The notes under the pieces were generated by a model, which worked only from the letters and a program-made list of their open reading frames with translations, made no database searches and was not told the origin of the DNA. Position numbers and translations under genes: made by a program. DNA of 64,000 nt, taken from assembly GCA_963070105.1 (NCBI GenBank), contig OY718806.1, positions 5,291,865-5,355,864 on the forward strand, written 5' to 3'. The stretch is from Litomosoides sigmodontis (taxonomy: Eukaryota; Nematoda; Chromadorea; Rhabditida; Onchocercidae). Shown in pieces: positions 1-13,700 of this stretch (position 1 is the first letter of the stretch; the number at the start of each line of letters is the position of its first letter).

Positions 1-38
1 TTCATCCAGAGGGTGGAATGCGGTAATGATTTTTTAAG

Positions 39-1577
39 CAACGGTTAAGTGAACAATTGAAGTCCATAGATCCGGATTTCCACACAGCATTGCATCATGC
101 AACGGCGAGAGGTAAATTGCGCCAAGTCGTGCTACTTTTGGAATGTGGAGCGTCAGCGACAAGACAAGATAGTTACGGAGCCACTCCTATGCACTATGCT
201 GCTGCTCGAGGGTTTTGTGCCATACTTAGGCTCTTGTACAAAGCCAATAAATATACTGATGTAAGTGTTTACATTCATCGTAAAACACGAAGCTCGCAAC
301 TCGACCAGGTGTTTCTTTTTTAATTTCAAAAATCTCGACCTACACATCTGCACATCAGCTCGTCTCATACACATTGGTAATTAATTTATGAAAACATTTT
401 CAGAAAGTTCGTACGAATAATGGTCACAGTGCATTTATGTGGGCAGCAATGAGTGGTATGGATATATCGATACGCACTATGATCGATGCAAACTCTGTAG
501 TAAATCAAGAGGACTGTGACATTCACGGTTGTACCGCATTGCACTTGGCTGCTGCAGGTGATCATGTTGAAGTCATCAATACGCTGCTTTTCTACAAGTG
601 GAATGCTGAGGTGCGTTCGTTTTTATAACTAACAAGATTGATGAGGGTTTCGATAACAGAATTTAATTTAAGGTTTATTACTTTAATATACTTGGAAAGT
701 CATCAGTATATTTAAGCTTCACATAAGACTTTCAGAAGCGTAACAAGCTTGGTGAGACTGCTTTCATAGTCGCCGCAAAAAATGGTTGTACACAAGCTGT
801 AAGACGTTTCCTGCACGTAGGCATTAATTATTCCAGTCAAGATAAGGTGAATTTTCGGGCTTTCAGTGGGAAGTACAAGTGTAACGTATGGTATGGCATT
901 ATTACGATACAAGCTAGATTTTTTAGTTCAACAACACAGCCCTTCATGTAGCTGCAGATTCGGATGGCAAGAAGGAAACGCTTTGTCAGCTGCTTCATTA
1001 TTTAAAGGACTCACGTTTGTTAAATACGCGAAATGATAAAGGGCAGACGCCACTACATCGCGCTACGGAACATAACGCCGTGCAGTGCGTACGATATTTG
1101 TTAAAAGTAATTTTTTACTTATTTGGAGCTTGTTATTTAAGAATTCTTTTTTTTTTGTTTTTTTTTGAAAACTGTATTGCTGTGACACTACATTTGCAGT
1201 ATGGAGCAGATCCTCTGATAAGAGATAATCGTGGGTGGGATTCTTTGATGGTTGCAATACAACAGGGCTGCTGGTCCACAATCATTTTAGTACTCAAGTC
1301 AGCTGTTTGCTTTTTCATTTTCTCTTTCATGTACTAAAAGAACGCATTTCAACATAAAATGAAACTTATCATGTATCTTCTATAGAAGAGTTATGCATGC
1401 TATTTTAGGAATTCATCAAATATTAATTGCTATTTGGATGCTGACAACCAAACAACATTATCACTAGCCTTAGAAAGGAAAAACTATATCCTTGCTTCAT
1501 TTCTAGAAATGAATGGTGCAGTGTTAGCCAATGAATACAAAATACGACTGCGTGAATGTATGCCTTTTCATTCGTAA
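39..1577 (+). CDS. Ankyrin-repeat protein, C-terminal part (5' end outside window)
   Basis: Six exons join in frame: 39-260, 404-610, 736-846, 927-1106, 1200-1297 and 1409-1577, giving 328 visible residues. The first exon opens just after a TTTTTTAAG acceptor with no start codon, so upstream exons lie outside the window. The protein is almost wholly ankyrin repeats: HTALHHATARGKLRQVVLLL, GATPMHYAAARG, GCTALHLAAAGDHVEVINTL, NTALHVAADSDGKK and GQTPLHRATEHNAVQCVRYL show the TPLHxAAxxG and VVxLLL signatures, about seven to eight units. No membrane segment or catalytic domain is visible, so it is presumably a scaffold. It ends at TAA 1575-1577, but that stop overlaps a possible donor (TTCGTAAGG), so a further exon cannot be excluded. 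It is convergent with the phosphomannomutase gene. I do not recognise an orthologue. Confidence 0.8.
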
Positions 1578-2472
1578 GGAATTTTTTCACAACCAGTTTA
1601 CTTAGACCCATTAAAATTATATTAATCATTCTGAACGAATGCGACATTTCAACATCAATACATATCAACATGCAAGTTCGGTAATGGACTAATTGGAGAC
1701 TGACTACCACCGGAACAATAATTTAGGGTTTACCGAAGTTAGGACTACCTTATATCTTGGAATACAAAAATCTTACCAAATTCTTACAATAAGATTTCTG
1801 ACGATGCAGAAAAATGTTCTCAGGATTTAACGCTGATATCGTGCTCGAAATTCAAACAAAAACGCCTCATAACTTGAAGCATTCAGTTTTCCATTCATTT
1901 TCCACCGTTACAATAAGGGCAGTTTCTTTATTGACGTAATTTTTTATCTGATATCTTTATATAAATCCATACTGTGGCGCTTATTACATTCTCGTACCAG
2001 TTACCTGTAGACCACTGTGTCGTTCGTCCAGTCCTTGTGAACATTCTCAACTTCCGAATTTTATAATTTACATTAGCTAAATTTGTCATTCATCTTTTCA
2101 TACGTCATTCGTATTTTACATGATCAATTATTGTAATCTTAGTTGCCGCATCGATAAATTACATATGGTATAAGTAACACTGACTGCAATAACTGAAAGT
2201 CGTATACTTTAAAATAGAGATTTTATACACTTTTTAATCTTAATCATATTTGCATGGCATGCACGAAACATAAATGAAACTTTGTTTTGCTTATAATTCT
2301 TCGAGAAAAAAGATTAAAGACATTTAAAAATAAAAAATGTATTTGCTTACTGTTCCCCTCGCAAAATAATAGAAAGAAAGCAAAACTAGTAGGAATAAAA
2401 ACAGTGTAACATCGCTCAACATTTACCATATAAATGACAGCAATGAAGCAATTATAATTGCGATGATTCTTA
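1578..2472. other. Intergenic, between convergent genes
   Basis: This stretch holds the presumed 3' UTRs of the ankyrin gene (+) and phosphomannomutase (-). It is AT-rich. I see no coding exon, RNA gene or repeat in it. Confidence 0.6.
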
Positions 2473-4223
2473 TCACAGCGTTTCCAACAGCTTACTAACT
2501 TGTTTCTTCGTGTCTTCTGGATCTTTAACAGTATATGCGGTGGTTCTTGGATGAACAAACAGATCGTAGTCATTACCTCCCTGAAGCGAAAAATACATTC
2601 ATACGAGCGCAAAATCACGTACAGAGTAAGCGATTGTGCTATTTATTTCGGTAGAATTACAGATGAAATGATGACGAACCGGTGCAGTCCTATCCCCAAA
2701 AAAGTAAACTGTGCGAAAGTCGTTCAGGAACTGTAAACAATATGTCTTGTCCCATCCACATGGAAACACGTCAATACTGATTTGGCCACCTGCAGATACA
2801 TCATTGAAGAGTGGAACGTAAGAAATGAGGTAAGCACTCACCAATACATATGTTGAGACCCCATCCTTCCGTGAAATCTTGAAGTTTCTTGACAAATTTT
2901 TGACGCACACCATATTCCTTATCATAAGCCACAAACTGCAGTCGTTCTTCTTGAGTGCAACAACGGCCTATTGGTGAAAGATTTAGCATTCCCTAAATCC
3001 TAGTTTTTATATGATCAGAACTTATGCAGCCTGCTGATGTGAAGGAGGGTTTTCACCTTCACATGCCGTATTCATTCAAAAAGAAACATTAAGAAATCCC
3101 AAAAGATTCTCTGTGCTGTTGTATACTAAGACTTTTGTCCTTGCAGCACGAGATATTCGTATAATTTTTCTGCTTGGAGAGCTTAGGATTAATACGGTGT
3201 GTTACGGTATCTTATCAAATTTCCTTTAATTTTTTTATTCACTTTGGAAATTAAAGATAATAGTCATAAAAAATCTTCCGGCATATACAAAACTTGCATT
3301 TCGAAATTCAATAAAATTTCCACGTTTAACAGGCAAATCCATCTCAGAAAATTCTCGTAGTGTGAAATTGATCAGCTTTTGCAGTTGCTTTTCACCAAGG
3401 TGATGTTTTATTGACTGAAGACATTTCAATTCTAGTTTGCAAAAAGAAAACAATCAACAATCAAATTTCATAGGGCTCATATGTGATGATAAAAATGCTA
3501 ACCATTGGAGATGAAACAGATTGAAGCGCAGAATAATGGTTTAAGACTAGGAAAATGTAACCAATTACTAAAAAATGAATCAAGCGATAGTAGAAAAAAA
3601 CCTGCACTGGAAATGTGGTCCTTTTACTGACACTCACAAGCCCATTTTCACTGAACACGTAGTCGAAACGACTCAGAACTATAACAATGAATTCTGTAGA
3701 ACAGCAAATAGATAAATTAATGAACGCAATTGCTTTCATTAAAGCAAAGAATGATAAATGAATATATACTATTAAGCCGAATTAACTGAGTACAGCTGCA
3801 CAAAGTTCCATGTAAAATTAATGCAGCCTTAATCTCTACAGATGCCAAACTCCCTACTTCTTGTTGTACACATCAACATTTTACCGTCTTCTAAGCTTTC
3901 TCCTAACTGTTCGATTATTTTTGGTAGATCAGAACCACTCACTACCGCTAAAGGTACTGCTTTGTGCACTTCAGTCAAGAAATTGATCATCGCTCGATCC
4001 ATTTTCTGAAGAACAACCAGAAGGAATGGAAAATTGACCGATATAACCTCATCAACACGAAATACATGGAACATACACAAACCAATTATCCAAGTTCAAA
4101 TCTGGTTAAAAAATTCTCTAACCAAATCTGCAAATTCGTAATGTAGCGGCATACCTGACGTGGTAACGTTAAAGTGCCATCAACATCAAAAAGAAGAATT
4201 GCGCTCTCCTTCCATTCACTCAT
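2473..4223 (-). CDS. PMM: Phosphomannomutase (PMM1/PMM2 family)
   Basis: Interconverts mannose-6-phosphate and mannose-1-phosphate in the cytosol, feeding GDP-mannose for N-glycans and GPI anchors. Seven exons on the minus strand: 4223-4155, 4005-3885, 3678-3602, 3414-3298, 2992-2842, 2789-2680 and 2580-2473. They total 753 nt, so 250 aa, normal for eukaryotic PMM. Family marks in order: the HAD nucleophile motif DVDGTLT near residue 13, [57 protein letters not shown] and GGNDYDLF with [14 protein letters not shown] near the C-terminus. Intron 4 has a GC donor (see findings). The gene lies 1.06 kb downstream of cfp-1 in the same orientation, too far for a typical nematode operon. Identity is very secure; which paralogue type (PMM1 or PMM2) is not decided. 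Confidence 0.96.
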
Positions 4224-5287
4224 TCTAAAAGCGTTAAGTGAACTGATATGTATATTTCAACCGCAATACCTACAAAAATGTCTTTTTAATTCGTAGTAAT
4301 GCATCTAGGGATCACTACTTGAGTGACACAAATATAGAAATACTCATGTTTGAGTGCAAAAGCTTGATGTCTCTTTTTCGTATCATAAAACAAAAGATCG
4401 CGAGTAACAATTTATTCTTCGAAGAGAATTAGTAAAAAACAAACTACTGCACAGATGTAGAAAACTGTGCCAGAAAAGAAATTAATCACATGTATAATGC
4501 TAGTAAAGAGAAAACTATCTGCATAAGACTGTTGTTAGTGCAATACAATCCAGCTGACAAAAAGAGATCGCTATTTGCAAAAACTGCTAAACATTATTTC
4601 GTAGAGAAATAAATTGGCCTGCAGTTACATCAACGCAAAGAAAATAGTGGAATACATTTTAAAAAGTTCACATATATAACCAATTCTAGAACACCACATT
4701 GAAGAAAAATGTAGATAACAGACGGAAAGCATTCTTTACTCTGCAACCTGGAACAACACAGAAGTTTTCCCACCAAGGAAATTACTTTCCTTGTTTCTCA
4801 ATCATCTCGGAAGCACCAGAACTCTATTTCCGAACCAACACTATTTTGTTAACTGTATAATTACAGAATACTGAGCCAATAATTCCACTATTTAAAATGT
4901 GCTTATATACATTTTTCTGTATATGAGCGAAGAGACGCAAGTGGGATTGATAGCAGAAAAGCAAAAAAATATTAGCAAACAAAAAGAATTCCGTTAAAAA
5001 CACGCATGAGGTCTGGAAGTTTTCCACTGAGATTCTTGAGTATTGTCGAATGAATAATATATATACCTAGTAATTCAAGACTGCAGACCAACACACTATG
5101 CCTAAATAAATATTTTTATAATTTACTACTCCAACAAGCACATGCAACAATATTTTTAACTAATAATAAAATTACGATGCACATTGAAGGATCATTCATT
5201 TTTTAAAATAGTTATAGCTGATACGTCCTATGCTTTAATATTATAATGCATAGCTTGCTTGAATTATCTTTAAAACATACCTGCTTA
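4224..5287. other. Intergenic, phosphomannomutase promoter side
   Basis: About 1.06 kb of AT-rich DNA between the cfp-1 stop and the PMM start. It should hold the cfp-1 3' UTR and the PMM promoter. I see no exon or notable repeat. Confidence 0.55.
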
Positions 5288-8200
5288 TTAATATTCACGA
5301 ATGCCACTGCACCCAACGTAACTTCCTCTCTCCATAGGCCACATAGTTGTGTTCATAGACTTTGTACTTTGGCATTTCACGTTATCAGCATGATCGGAAT
5401 AACCCCAAGTACAGGGCGGGATGGAACTATCTTTATTTAATGATGTATTGCAACAAACTGTTTTATTGCAAAGAAGCGAAAGCACATCACCACGCATGGT
5501 TTCTGATACTTGAAGTGTTCTCTTTTTCTCGAACCACTCATCGAGTTTAATCAGTAGATTGAGCAGCTCTACGTCGATCAAACCCATTGCATTCTAAATG
5601 TGATTTCAAATTTAGATATGGAAAGTAGGAAAGCTGTGGAACATCTCACACAAACCTGAATCCAGTTATGATGTTGAAGACAGTTCTTTCGTGGAGAATG
5701 ACAAAAACCCTCCCGGAGCATCGCTTGCATGTCATGAAACGTCTCAATGGCAGGTCGAAATTTACTCTTGTTCCACGCAAAAGGATAACCGCAGATCTAC
5801 AATACAATTACGATTCATCTATGGCCAATTCGTATTACCAGTACCTCAAACTAAAGAGGAAAACCAGAAAAAATTTATTTAGTTCTTGAACTGCATTAAG
5901 AAAAAATCAACAAAATCATCCTAAAGAACATGGTTTAGCTAACATATTTTACAGAAAAATTCACCAGCAAGTTGCTGTGCTCATATAGATCAACAATGAC
6001 ATACCTTTTTAGCAGCATCTAAACACTTGTAGTGTTCACTGCATAATACACGAAGACGTTTGCAAAACGTACTATTGGCCTTATTGAACTGCTCGCAAAA
6101 AATATCGTACGGATTGACCTGTGACTAAAACATTTAAAATTAAAGGAATGTGATTATACCAATCGAGCTGAACGAGATTATTGCACAGAACTTTCAAACA
6201 AAATCCATTCACACAACAAAGTGTATTTGACAATCACTATTTAATGAATGTTGCATGCAATACTATAACATTTCATTTTAAGTAATTTTGAAACAGAAGA
6301 ACCTTGCTAGTAGTGCCATAGCAACTTTGTTTTTCATTGCGCACGAAGCAGCGCTCTGTATGTTTCATAATGAGTTTAGCTGGGAATTCCAAGGCGCACA
6401 CAGCACAATGCAGCACCTTAACTACCATATTTTGAGAGTACATAGATTTACGTCAACTACGGTAACTTTTCCGTTGGAGTTCAAATCAAAAAAGTGCAAA
6501 GGATTGAAACAGAAAATCAATTAATTACTTACGAAGTCCATATCTGGTGAGTTATTGACGGTTGCTTCATTTTCAGGTTCGGTCTTATCGACTGTCTGAA
6601 CAAGATTTAAATAACTACAAAGCTGGAAATATAAAAGGGCTGAATCGACGTAGATGAAAACTAATCTGTGAACCCAAAAACAGCGAATGAGTTTCAGATG
6701 TAATCCAATAAAAAGATCGGTCAACGAAAAACCTCCTACACAAGACTAAACACCCAGCCCACCTCCTATATGTGAGAGTAGTTTAACGACTATATCTTTT
6801 TGAAAAGCAGCGTAACATACGACATACCAAAAGCCATTTCTGTAGCTCCTCCTGAAAATCTGCGAATATGCGTACTTTATTCTGCAAGGAAAACGATGAA
6901 ATTTACGAAATTTACGAGCACTTCAAGGTATTTAACATTTATAAAATTATAAATGCACTGTTTAGATGTTAGAAGAATTTTTTGAGTCAGAACTTGCATA
7001 TCCAGACCAAGAAGTGCCAAATTTGGCAATGATAACAAACAAAAGAGAACTTATTAGTAATAAAGCCTTAAGAAAAACTGACTGCGATAAGACATTTTCT
7101 TTTTTCCACCGGTTTAATGGTTCTAAAAAACGTATGCGAGCAAACGTATTTATAAAATGTGAATGAACTGGAACGTTCTAAATGTAAGCGAAAAATTACA
7201 CACTGAAGTCAAAGAGCGAGTAAGAGGAAAAGCCCCTATTTATCTTTAAGTCGAAGAGCGAGTAAAAGCAGGTTTCTATTTATTTTTAAATTGCTATAAA
7301 AGAACAAGCGAATGGTGCCCAAGCAATCGATGTGCCTCTTGCTGTAAGAAGCTAAAAATTCTTTATCATAAGAAATCGTCAATCATTGGAAATGGCATTA
7401 ATCAAGAGAAAGAATATCGCAGCCAAATTTGAAATTTGAGATGAACTAGAAAGTGGAAGTATGCGATAACAACATCCTGTAGTGTGTCATCTTATCACAC
7501 TGATTGGTATTGCTTCGGTATCTAAAAATTTATTGAAAAGCTATTTCAACCAAAAGAACTAAATAATTATAGTCTTATTCCAATTTCTTAATCATACTGC
7601 AATAGCAGAACGATTACATGAAACGACATAAAACAGCAGCGAAAAGCTAAATGAAATCAAATATCCTATCCTATCATAGAAAATAATTCTAAACTCCTAG
7701 AATCACCACGACTCTGCAACAAAGATTTGCTGAATTAACTTTCAGTAAAATTCAAACAGTTCCGATTATTCAAAGCCATATAATACCGTAAAAAATTGAA
7801 TCTGCTCCTCAGCTGCATCTAATGAACGCTGCGATTGTTCCATGGAATACGACATATTGTCCCAATATGACTTAACACTGTCCGGCAAAATCGAACGCAA
7901 ACGATCCTAAAAGTGTTTTCAACACACGGACTCTGATGGAAACTGAGAAATGTTTGTATAAATTTCGTACAAGTCTTTTAATTAATTAACGCTAAGACCA
8001 CTGAAAACAACGGACGACACTAAAATCATGTGGACTAAAATTCGAATAACATACACGAGCCAAATTCATTCCGCATTCTTCACAACAGAATTTCGACTTC
8101 GAACGTGTAGAATTTGTGCACTGAGGCCCTTCACAATGTTTTGCTGTTTCCTGCAAAAATTATTCGCCTAAGAATTATTAAATTAGCTACACATCCTTAT

Positions 8201-10731
8201 AATCATTCAATAAATAATAATGCCTAAACCAAACTCATAACCACTGTAATTACTGGGTTCCAACAGTTATTCAATAATTACAGCACTTTTTACCAATTAT
8301 AGAATTTAAAGACATTTGATGAGTATCGAATGAGCTTTATAAAATAATGAAATCATGACTCCACAAAAGCATCTACATTAGATTTCGAACCTCATTTTGG
8401 TTATAACGATGTGAGCGATGATTATAAATGGCTGATGCAATTTTTTGGCGTTGTTCTGCAACACACATGAAGTTAAGAAACATAAATATTCGTAAGCAAG
8501 CATCCCCAAGATAATAATATTTACTTGTACTACTTCACACTTTGCAGACTGGAAAGCGTCATATTTTCCTTATCTTACTGTCTAACGAAGAGGATATATT
8601 TATCCATAACCAGCAATTACTACTTTACTTACTAGTTGACACAAACATTTTGCCACTAACAAGATATATACTCGAATAAGTTCATTTTCAAACGCAAATT
8701 TTTCTACTGGAAGTGGTATAAAATAAAATGCACTCAAACATTTTTTAAACTAATGGTGAAGTTAGTATATAATATTTCATTTTCCAGAGACATGTGAAGA
8801 CAAGAGCTAACTGCTTAAAAACTTTATTGTTAAGAACAACTAGTCTCTAATACCTGTTGTAAAAGAAAAATCAGTGGTTTTTGATTTCTTTGTTTTTCCC
8901 GCTGTCGTATTTGCTTGACGCCTCTAAAAAAATTTAGATTATTTCATTATTTCATGGATTATGCTCTTTGCCACGGCATTACGAACGTAAGACTTAATGC
9001 AATAGGATTTAAACACAAAACACTCGTCGCTTTTCAAAAGTCAATAACAACCTGATACGGCGCGGTTTTCCTCTTTCTCACTACTTTTCTCTGGGTTCTT
9101 TTAGCACTACCTGCAGCAAAGCCCAAACGTGACGAACCACTCTCTCCTTTGAAAGTGTTGTTATCACCATCATCATCTGACGTACTGAAAAACTGCGGTA
9201 TTTAGCGAAAATAAGATCAGCAAAGTTTATATGAAACCAATATAACACTTACTATTCACACTTCACTCGTTCTTTCTTACATCGTCCTGAGACTGAGTTA
9301 ACGATCGAATGAATTGCTGAAAGTATTGTTTTTGCTTCACCATTGAATTTATTCAACAAAAGCAGATCAGATGTACAATTTCTTTGATATTATAATTGAT
9401 TAACATGTCACTACTCTTTGTAGTTTCATAAAAGATTAGTTTATCGCAAAAATAATTGAAATCGGGCTATGACAATAAGCCGACTCAGAGAAATCTCAGC
9501 ACGAACGTTTCTAAAACTGTGAAGCTGTCAATATGTGAAAGTTTCGTTTTTTTCAATTTTTTATTATGTGAGCATTTCAGTTCTTGCGATGTTTCAATAA
9601 TTTATTTGTCCAGTAACTTTTGACACTGAAGAACTGAAACAAAGACGATTATATGTTATTTGGTAAAACTAAAAGTGAAAGATGTAAAATCAGGTGGTAA
9701 TCACCTCCCTCTCTGCCAGCAACTTTAATCTGTTGTTGCTTTTTCTTATGTTTATTCCACCACTCCGACTGCAAACAAATACGCTTCAAGCATGGTTCCA
9801 CAGAATTACTACAGTTTACACATTTACCACAATTTGTCGATCGAAAGCAGTTAATGCAGTTGTTACAACCTTGCTCAGATTTGTTTTCCCCTGCAACGTT
9901 TTGAGATCATCACTATGAATGAAGTCTATAAAATTAAAAACAATGTACACATCCTGATCTCGATAGGTCATACCACCTTGGTAGTTAAACATCTATGTGA
10001 CTGATGACACTCAAACCATCCTTTGAAGAATGCCTTAGCTTACTTTGATTTTTTATATCGCTTTTAGCACATTTTGACTTGCATTGCTTCTCGCGATGAA
10101 CGCTCTTTTCTCGTTCTTTCTTCTGCAAAGCGAATGAAAAAATTGAAAAAATTTAAAAGCATTTTACTGGAAAAGATCATTCTGCCTTCTACTGGAAAAG
10201 CATCATCCTTTTGGAAGCAAAAAATATATAAAATAACTTTATCCGTGAGTGAGTCAGTTCACTTGAAAGATATTGAAGGAACTTACCAAGGCGCGGTACA
10301 CAATTTTTAAATTGTTATCCTTGCTAATGCATGGAGGACACGCGTACGTCTCGATACGATTCGCCTGAGTGCGAGTAACCTTAAACATAAATATATCCTA
10401 GGTTATGAAAATTTTTAAGTGGCAGCAAAGTATACTGATAGGTTACTTTATGATATGCATGAAGTAATTTAGTAGTCATATGTTGTTTACTGAGTTATTT
10501 CTTGATTCTTGCGGATAAAATGCAACCATATTCAAAAAAAAAGGTAAATATTTCAAAATACAAATTTTCTAAGTAATCAAATAAATTAATTTGAAGAATT
10601 ACTTGTAGGCATGCTCCATGATACCAGACACCGCAGTGGTCACAGCATATCATGAATGAGGACTCATCGCTACTTCCGCACAAACAGTGCGTTTGCTGCT
10701 CAGTTTTGCCTTTTTCTGCAACATTCGACAT
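5288..10731 (-). CDS. cfp-1: CFP-1 / CXXC1: PHD and CXXC finger subunit of SET1/COMPASS
   Basis: CFP1 targets the SET1 H3K4 methyltransferase complex to promoters. Sixteen minus-strand exons join in phase: 10731-10603, 10379-10287, 10122-10044, 9890-9705, 9316-9253, 9184-9052, 8923-8854, 8455-8391, 8150-8055, 7906-7787, 6881-6828, 6595-6533, 6416-6303, 6124-6005, 5796-5656 and 5593-5288, about 610 aa. Domains: a complete C4HC3 PHD finger near residues 16-60 (C16, C18, C30, C33, H38, C41, C57, C60); a cysteine-rich CXXC finger near 109-139; a basic RKRKTAP segment; then the CFP1-specific C-terminal region with CEGPQCTN, FCCEECGMNLARDRLRSILP, a coiled coil, CAVCALEFPAKLIMKHTERC, STFCKRLRVLCSEHY, ICGYPF, FCHSPRKNC and a terminal helix. 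I chose the ATG at 10731 because the frame upstream starts only with GTG. The final 40 residues look unconserved. Confidence 0.95.
7206..7289. repeat. Diverged 42-bp tandem duplication in a cfp-1 intron
   Basis: Two adjacent 42-base copies, 7206-7247 and 7248-7289, share the core AAGTC(A/G)AAGAGCGAGTAA and end in CTATTTAT. It lies in the intron between the cfp-1 exons at 7787 and 6881. Confidence 0.75.
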
Positions 10732-13700
10732 TACATGCAGCACTATCTTAGCTCAAAATTAGAACTGCCCATAAAATTATTGCGATAAGCACAACTGTGG
10801 ATAAAATTGCGAACGATCTTTCCGGAAATGACACAAAAATAGTAATAGAGCAGAAATAAAATAAGCGTTGTACGTATTGAACACTTCATTTTGCAAATTT
10901 TGATTTCGATGAACGATTATTAAGGCTTGTATTAAATCTCAAGCAGTGTTACCTTAAAAGCAAACATTGGATGAATAGTCTATGAGACTCAAATTAGATC
11001 CGTTTCTTCTAGGTCCTTAACAAGATCAACTACAGCTTATTCAGGTTATTTGACACATCGTCAAATGAACAAATGCTGTAATCATAGCAGCACCGTACTT
11101 GACTATCATTTAATTATCCCTACAGTTCCCCTTTTGCTACATACATTAGATATCTCAATTATTATACTGAAATTTAGAAAATTCAGCAGCACGTCTGCTT
11201 TAACACTATATAGTAATGACTTTCGTCGATACCACAGCCTGATAAGCAGTGGTATATGTGCGCTGTCACAAGCAAACATATACTCGAAAAAGGGAAGGAA
11301 GAAGTTGGATTGCTGCTTAAGATAATCACCAAAAATACGTCTTCACGACAAGCTGGCGGTTTAGTAATGTATCTTACAGAATAACTGTATACCGAACACC
11401 ACGGTATTACAGTTTTACTGGTCGTTACACCTCTGCACGAAAAACATATCCTACTGCAAAATTTATATCACCATTTTAAACTAAATCTAAACCGTACAAC
11501 GGATACCTTCTTGTTCGGTTTTTATTGCTTTCTCCAGATGTTGTTGCTCCTGTACACTAGCATCCATGTCTTCCACTGTTTTAGTGAAATGAACTGCTTA
11601 ATGAGCAAGTCGTAAACCACAAGTGAGCGATAATCCACAACTGAAGCATAACCAATGTATTATTTAAAGATAAAGCGAACAAAAGCATCCCCTGTTAGAT
11701 GCTTGATTAACAAAAAACCTAACAGTCACCTGAGAAACATAACAGAAAAATGACTAAGGAAGAGCATTTTATAAACTAATAGAAAAGAGTGAGAAAATTG
11801 TATGTTCAGCAGTAAGCCCATGCGGTCAGAATCCAAGAGCATCGCTTCAGCTTTTGCTTCAGTTAATTACTCCTCTTACGATCAACAAGTTATACCCAAA
11901 TCAGCTTCTTGGATATCATAAGCGGAAGCTCCAAAGCAGTGGCTCAAACCTTAGTCTTACATAACCAGATACCAGTAAAACCATGTTAAAAGACAAGTCT
12001 ACAATACGCTGACCTCAGTGGACCAAACAATCCAAGGCAGAGTTCCTCTACAATTTTCCTCCCTAACTCCAGTAGCACACTTCCTCATACAGTCACTCAC
12101 TCACTGTTCCGATAAAGGATAGACAGTTCCCAAAAGTCGGGCTTTCAAGAGCTTACTTATAATAAACAAGAAATGTACTTGAAGAACTGTTAAGAGAATA
12201 AGCTGTTGCTTGATGAAGAGGTCAAAATGGAACAACCAGCTACCGACAAACAAACACCCACAACGAAAAGCTAATTGAAAGTGATTACACTTGAATCTCT
12301 CAAGCCTGTCACGCCATGGCAAATTTCTGCAAACACATCCCTGCAATCCATTAATAGGCAATAGCTCCGCCCCCCCCCCTAATGGCTAAATACCTACGTC
12401 GTTGTCAATGACAAGAAGTGATTTTACTAATCAAAATCTTCCCACCACATGTTGGGGCCTCACTACCAAACTTCAACACACCTACTGTTTCCTTGAAGCT
12501 ATTTTGTTATATCGTATTTGCAACATTCCTACCAACTCGTTCTAAAGATGTTAAATACTTAGAATCCCACCCAACAGTGGTACCTCACGGCTTCTTTCTG
12601 CTCGGAGAAAAATTAGGACCGAGCAGTTCCGGGTTTTATATTCAAAATTGCACATTTTGTCTTTTCAGCAGGAAATATCTTGCGAGAAACCGTATTTTTT
12701 TAAATGTCACATTAGTAAATACATTACAGAATTTCACACGTAATGTGAAATGCGTTCGAAAGCTAAGAAACCTCTCACGAACTGAAACAGATGGATGATG
12801 CTCCCGAAGTATATCTATTGAATCGCAAAGATAGTAAAGGATTTGAAGATCAAAAACAGGTGAACAATGGCGTATGAAGCATACATGGACTTTCTATACG
12901 TTGTATTGGCAAAAACCAAATTATCCATTAACTGACATAAACGAATATGTGCATATACATACGCAATGGGTAGTCACATATGCTAACAGGAGCTACCCAT
13001 ATTTGGATCATGGAATCATGCTCACACCACTACGCGCCTGGGATTTGGAGTTTCCAAAAACTCACAAGAGATGTCCCTACCATGAAACTTCAATCTCGAA
13101 AAGAAGCGGGTTTCTAAGAATTTTTTCCTTTAAATAAGCTTGTTATATTTCATCTATACTTAGCACTACTTTAAAACAACTATACGTTCAACACAAGCAA
13201 GGAAAATTTCGACTGTTTTTCGAAACTAATTTACTGAAAAAAGGTAATTTCAATAGTAAAACCATGCTATGCTGACCATATGGTGTTGACAGTACTATTG
13301 CATTAAATCCTTTAGATTTAAATTCCTTAATGAAAATGATACCAAAAGAGAGTTACGAACGTAGCTGTATTACCAATATCCACTATAAAGTTAGGGACAT
13401 GGAAAGATAACAGTTGAAAATGAAACGTACATGCTCATAAACGACCGCTCAGAACACAAGTTGTTGAATGTTTAATTGTTCGAAATGTCCCTTCATTTGA
13501 GGATTTAATGAAATCATTATAGTTGCACAAAAACAATGAACACGGAATCTTTCTTTTCATTAACATAAAAACGGTTGTAATGGAAATGAAACAAACACCA
13601 CAAGCGACAGCATTCTAAGACTTGTAATTACAACTAAATATTCGTAATTTACATTAAAAAAAAAGAAAAAACAGAATGCATTTCAACAGATTTCAATTAT

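Noticed and set aside
12418..12798. 126-codon plus-strand open frame in the cfp-1/efa-6 gap
   Set aside because: No recognisable domain, no supporting splice sites or initiation context. A frame of this size can arise by chance in several kb of DNA.
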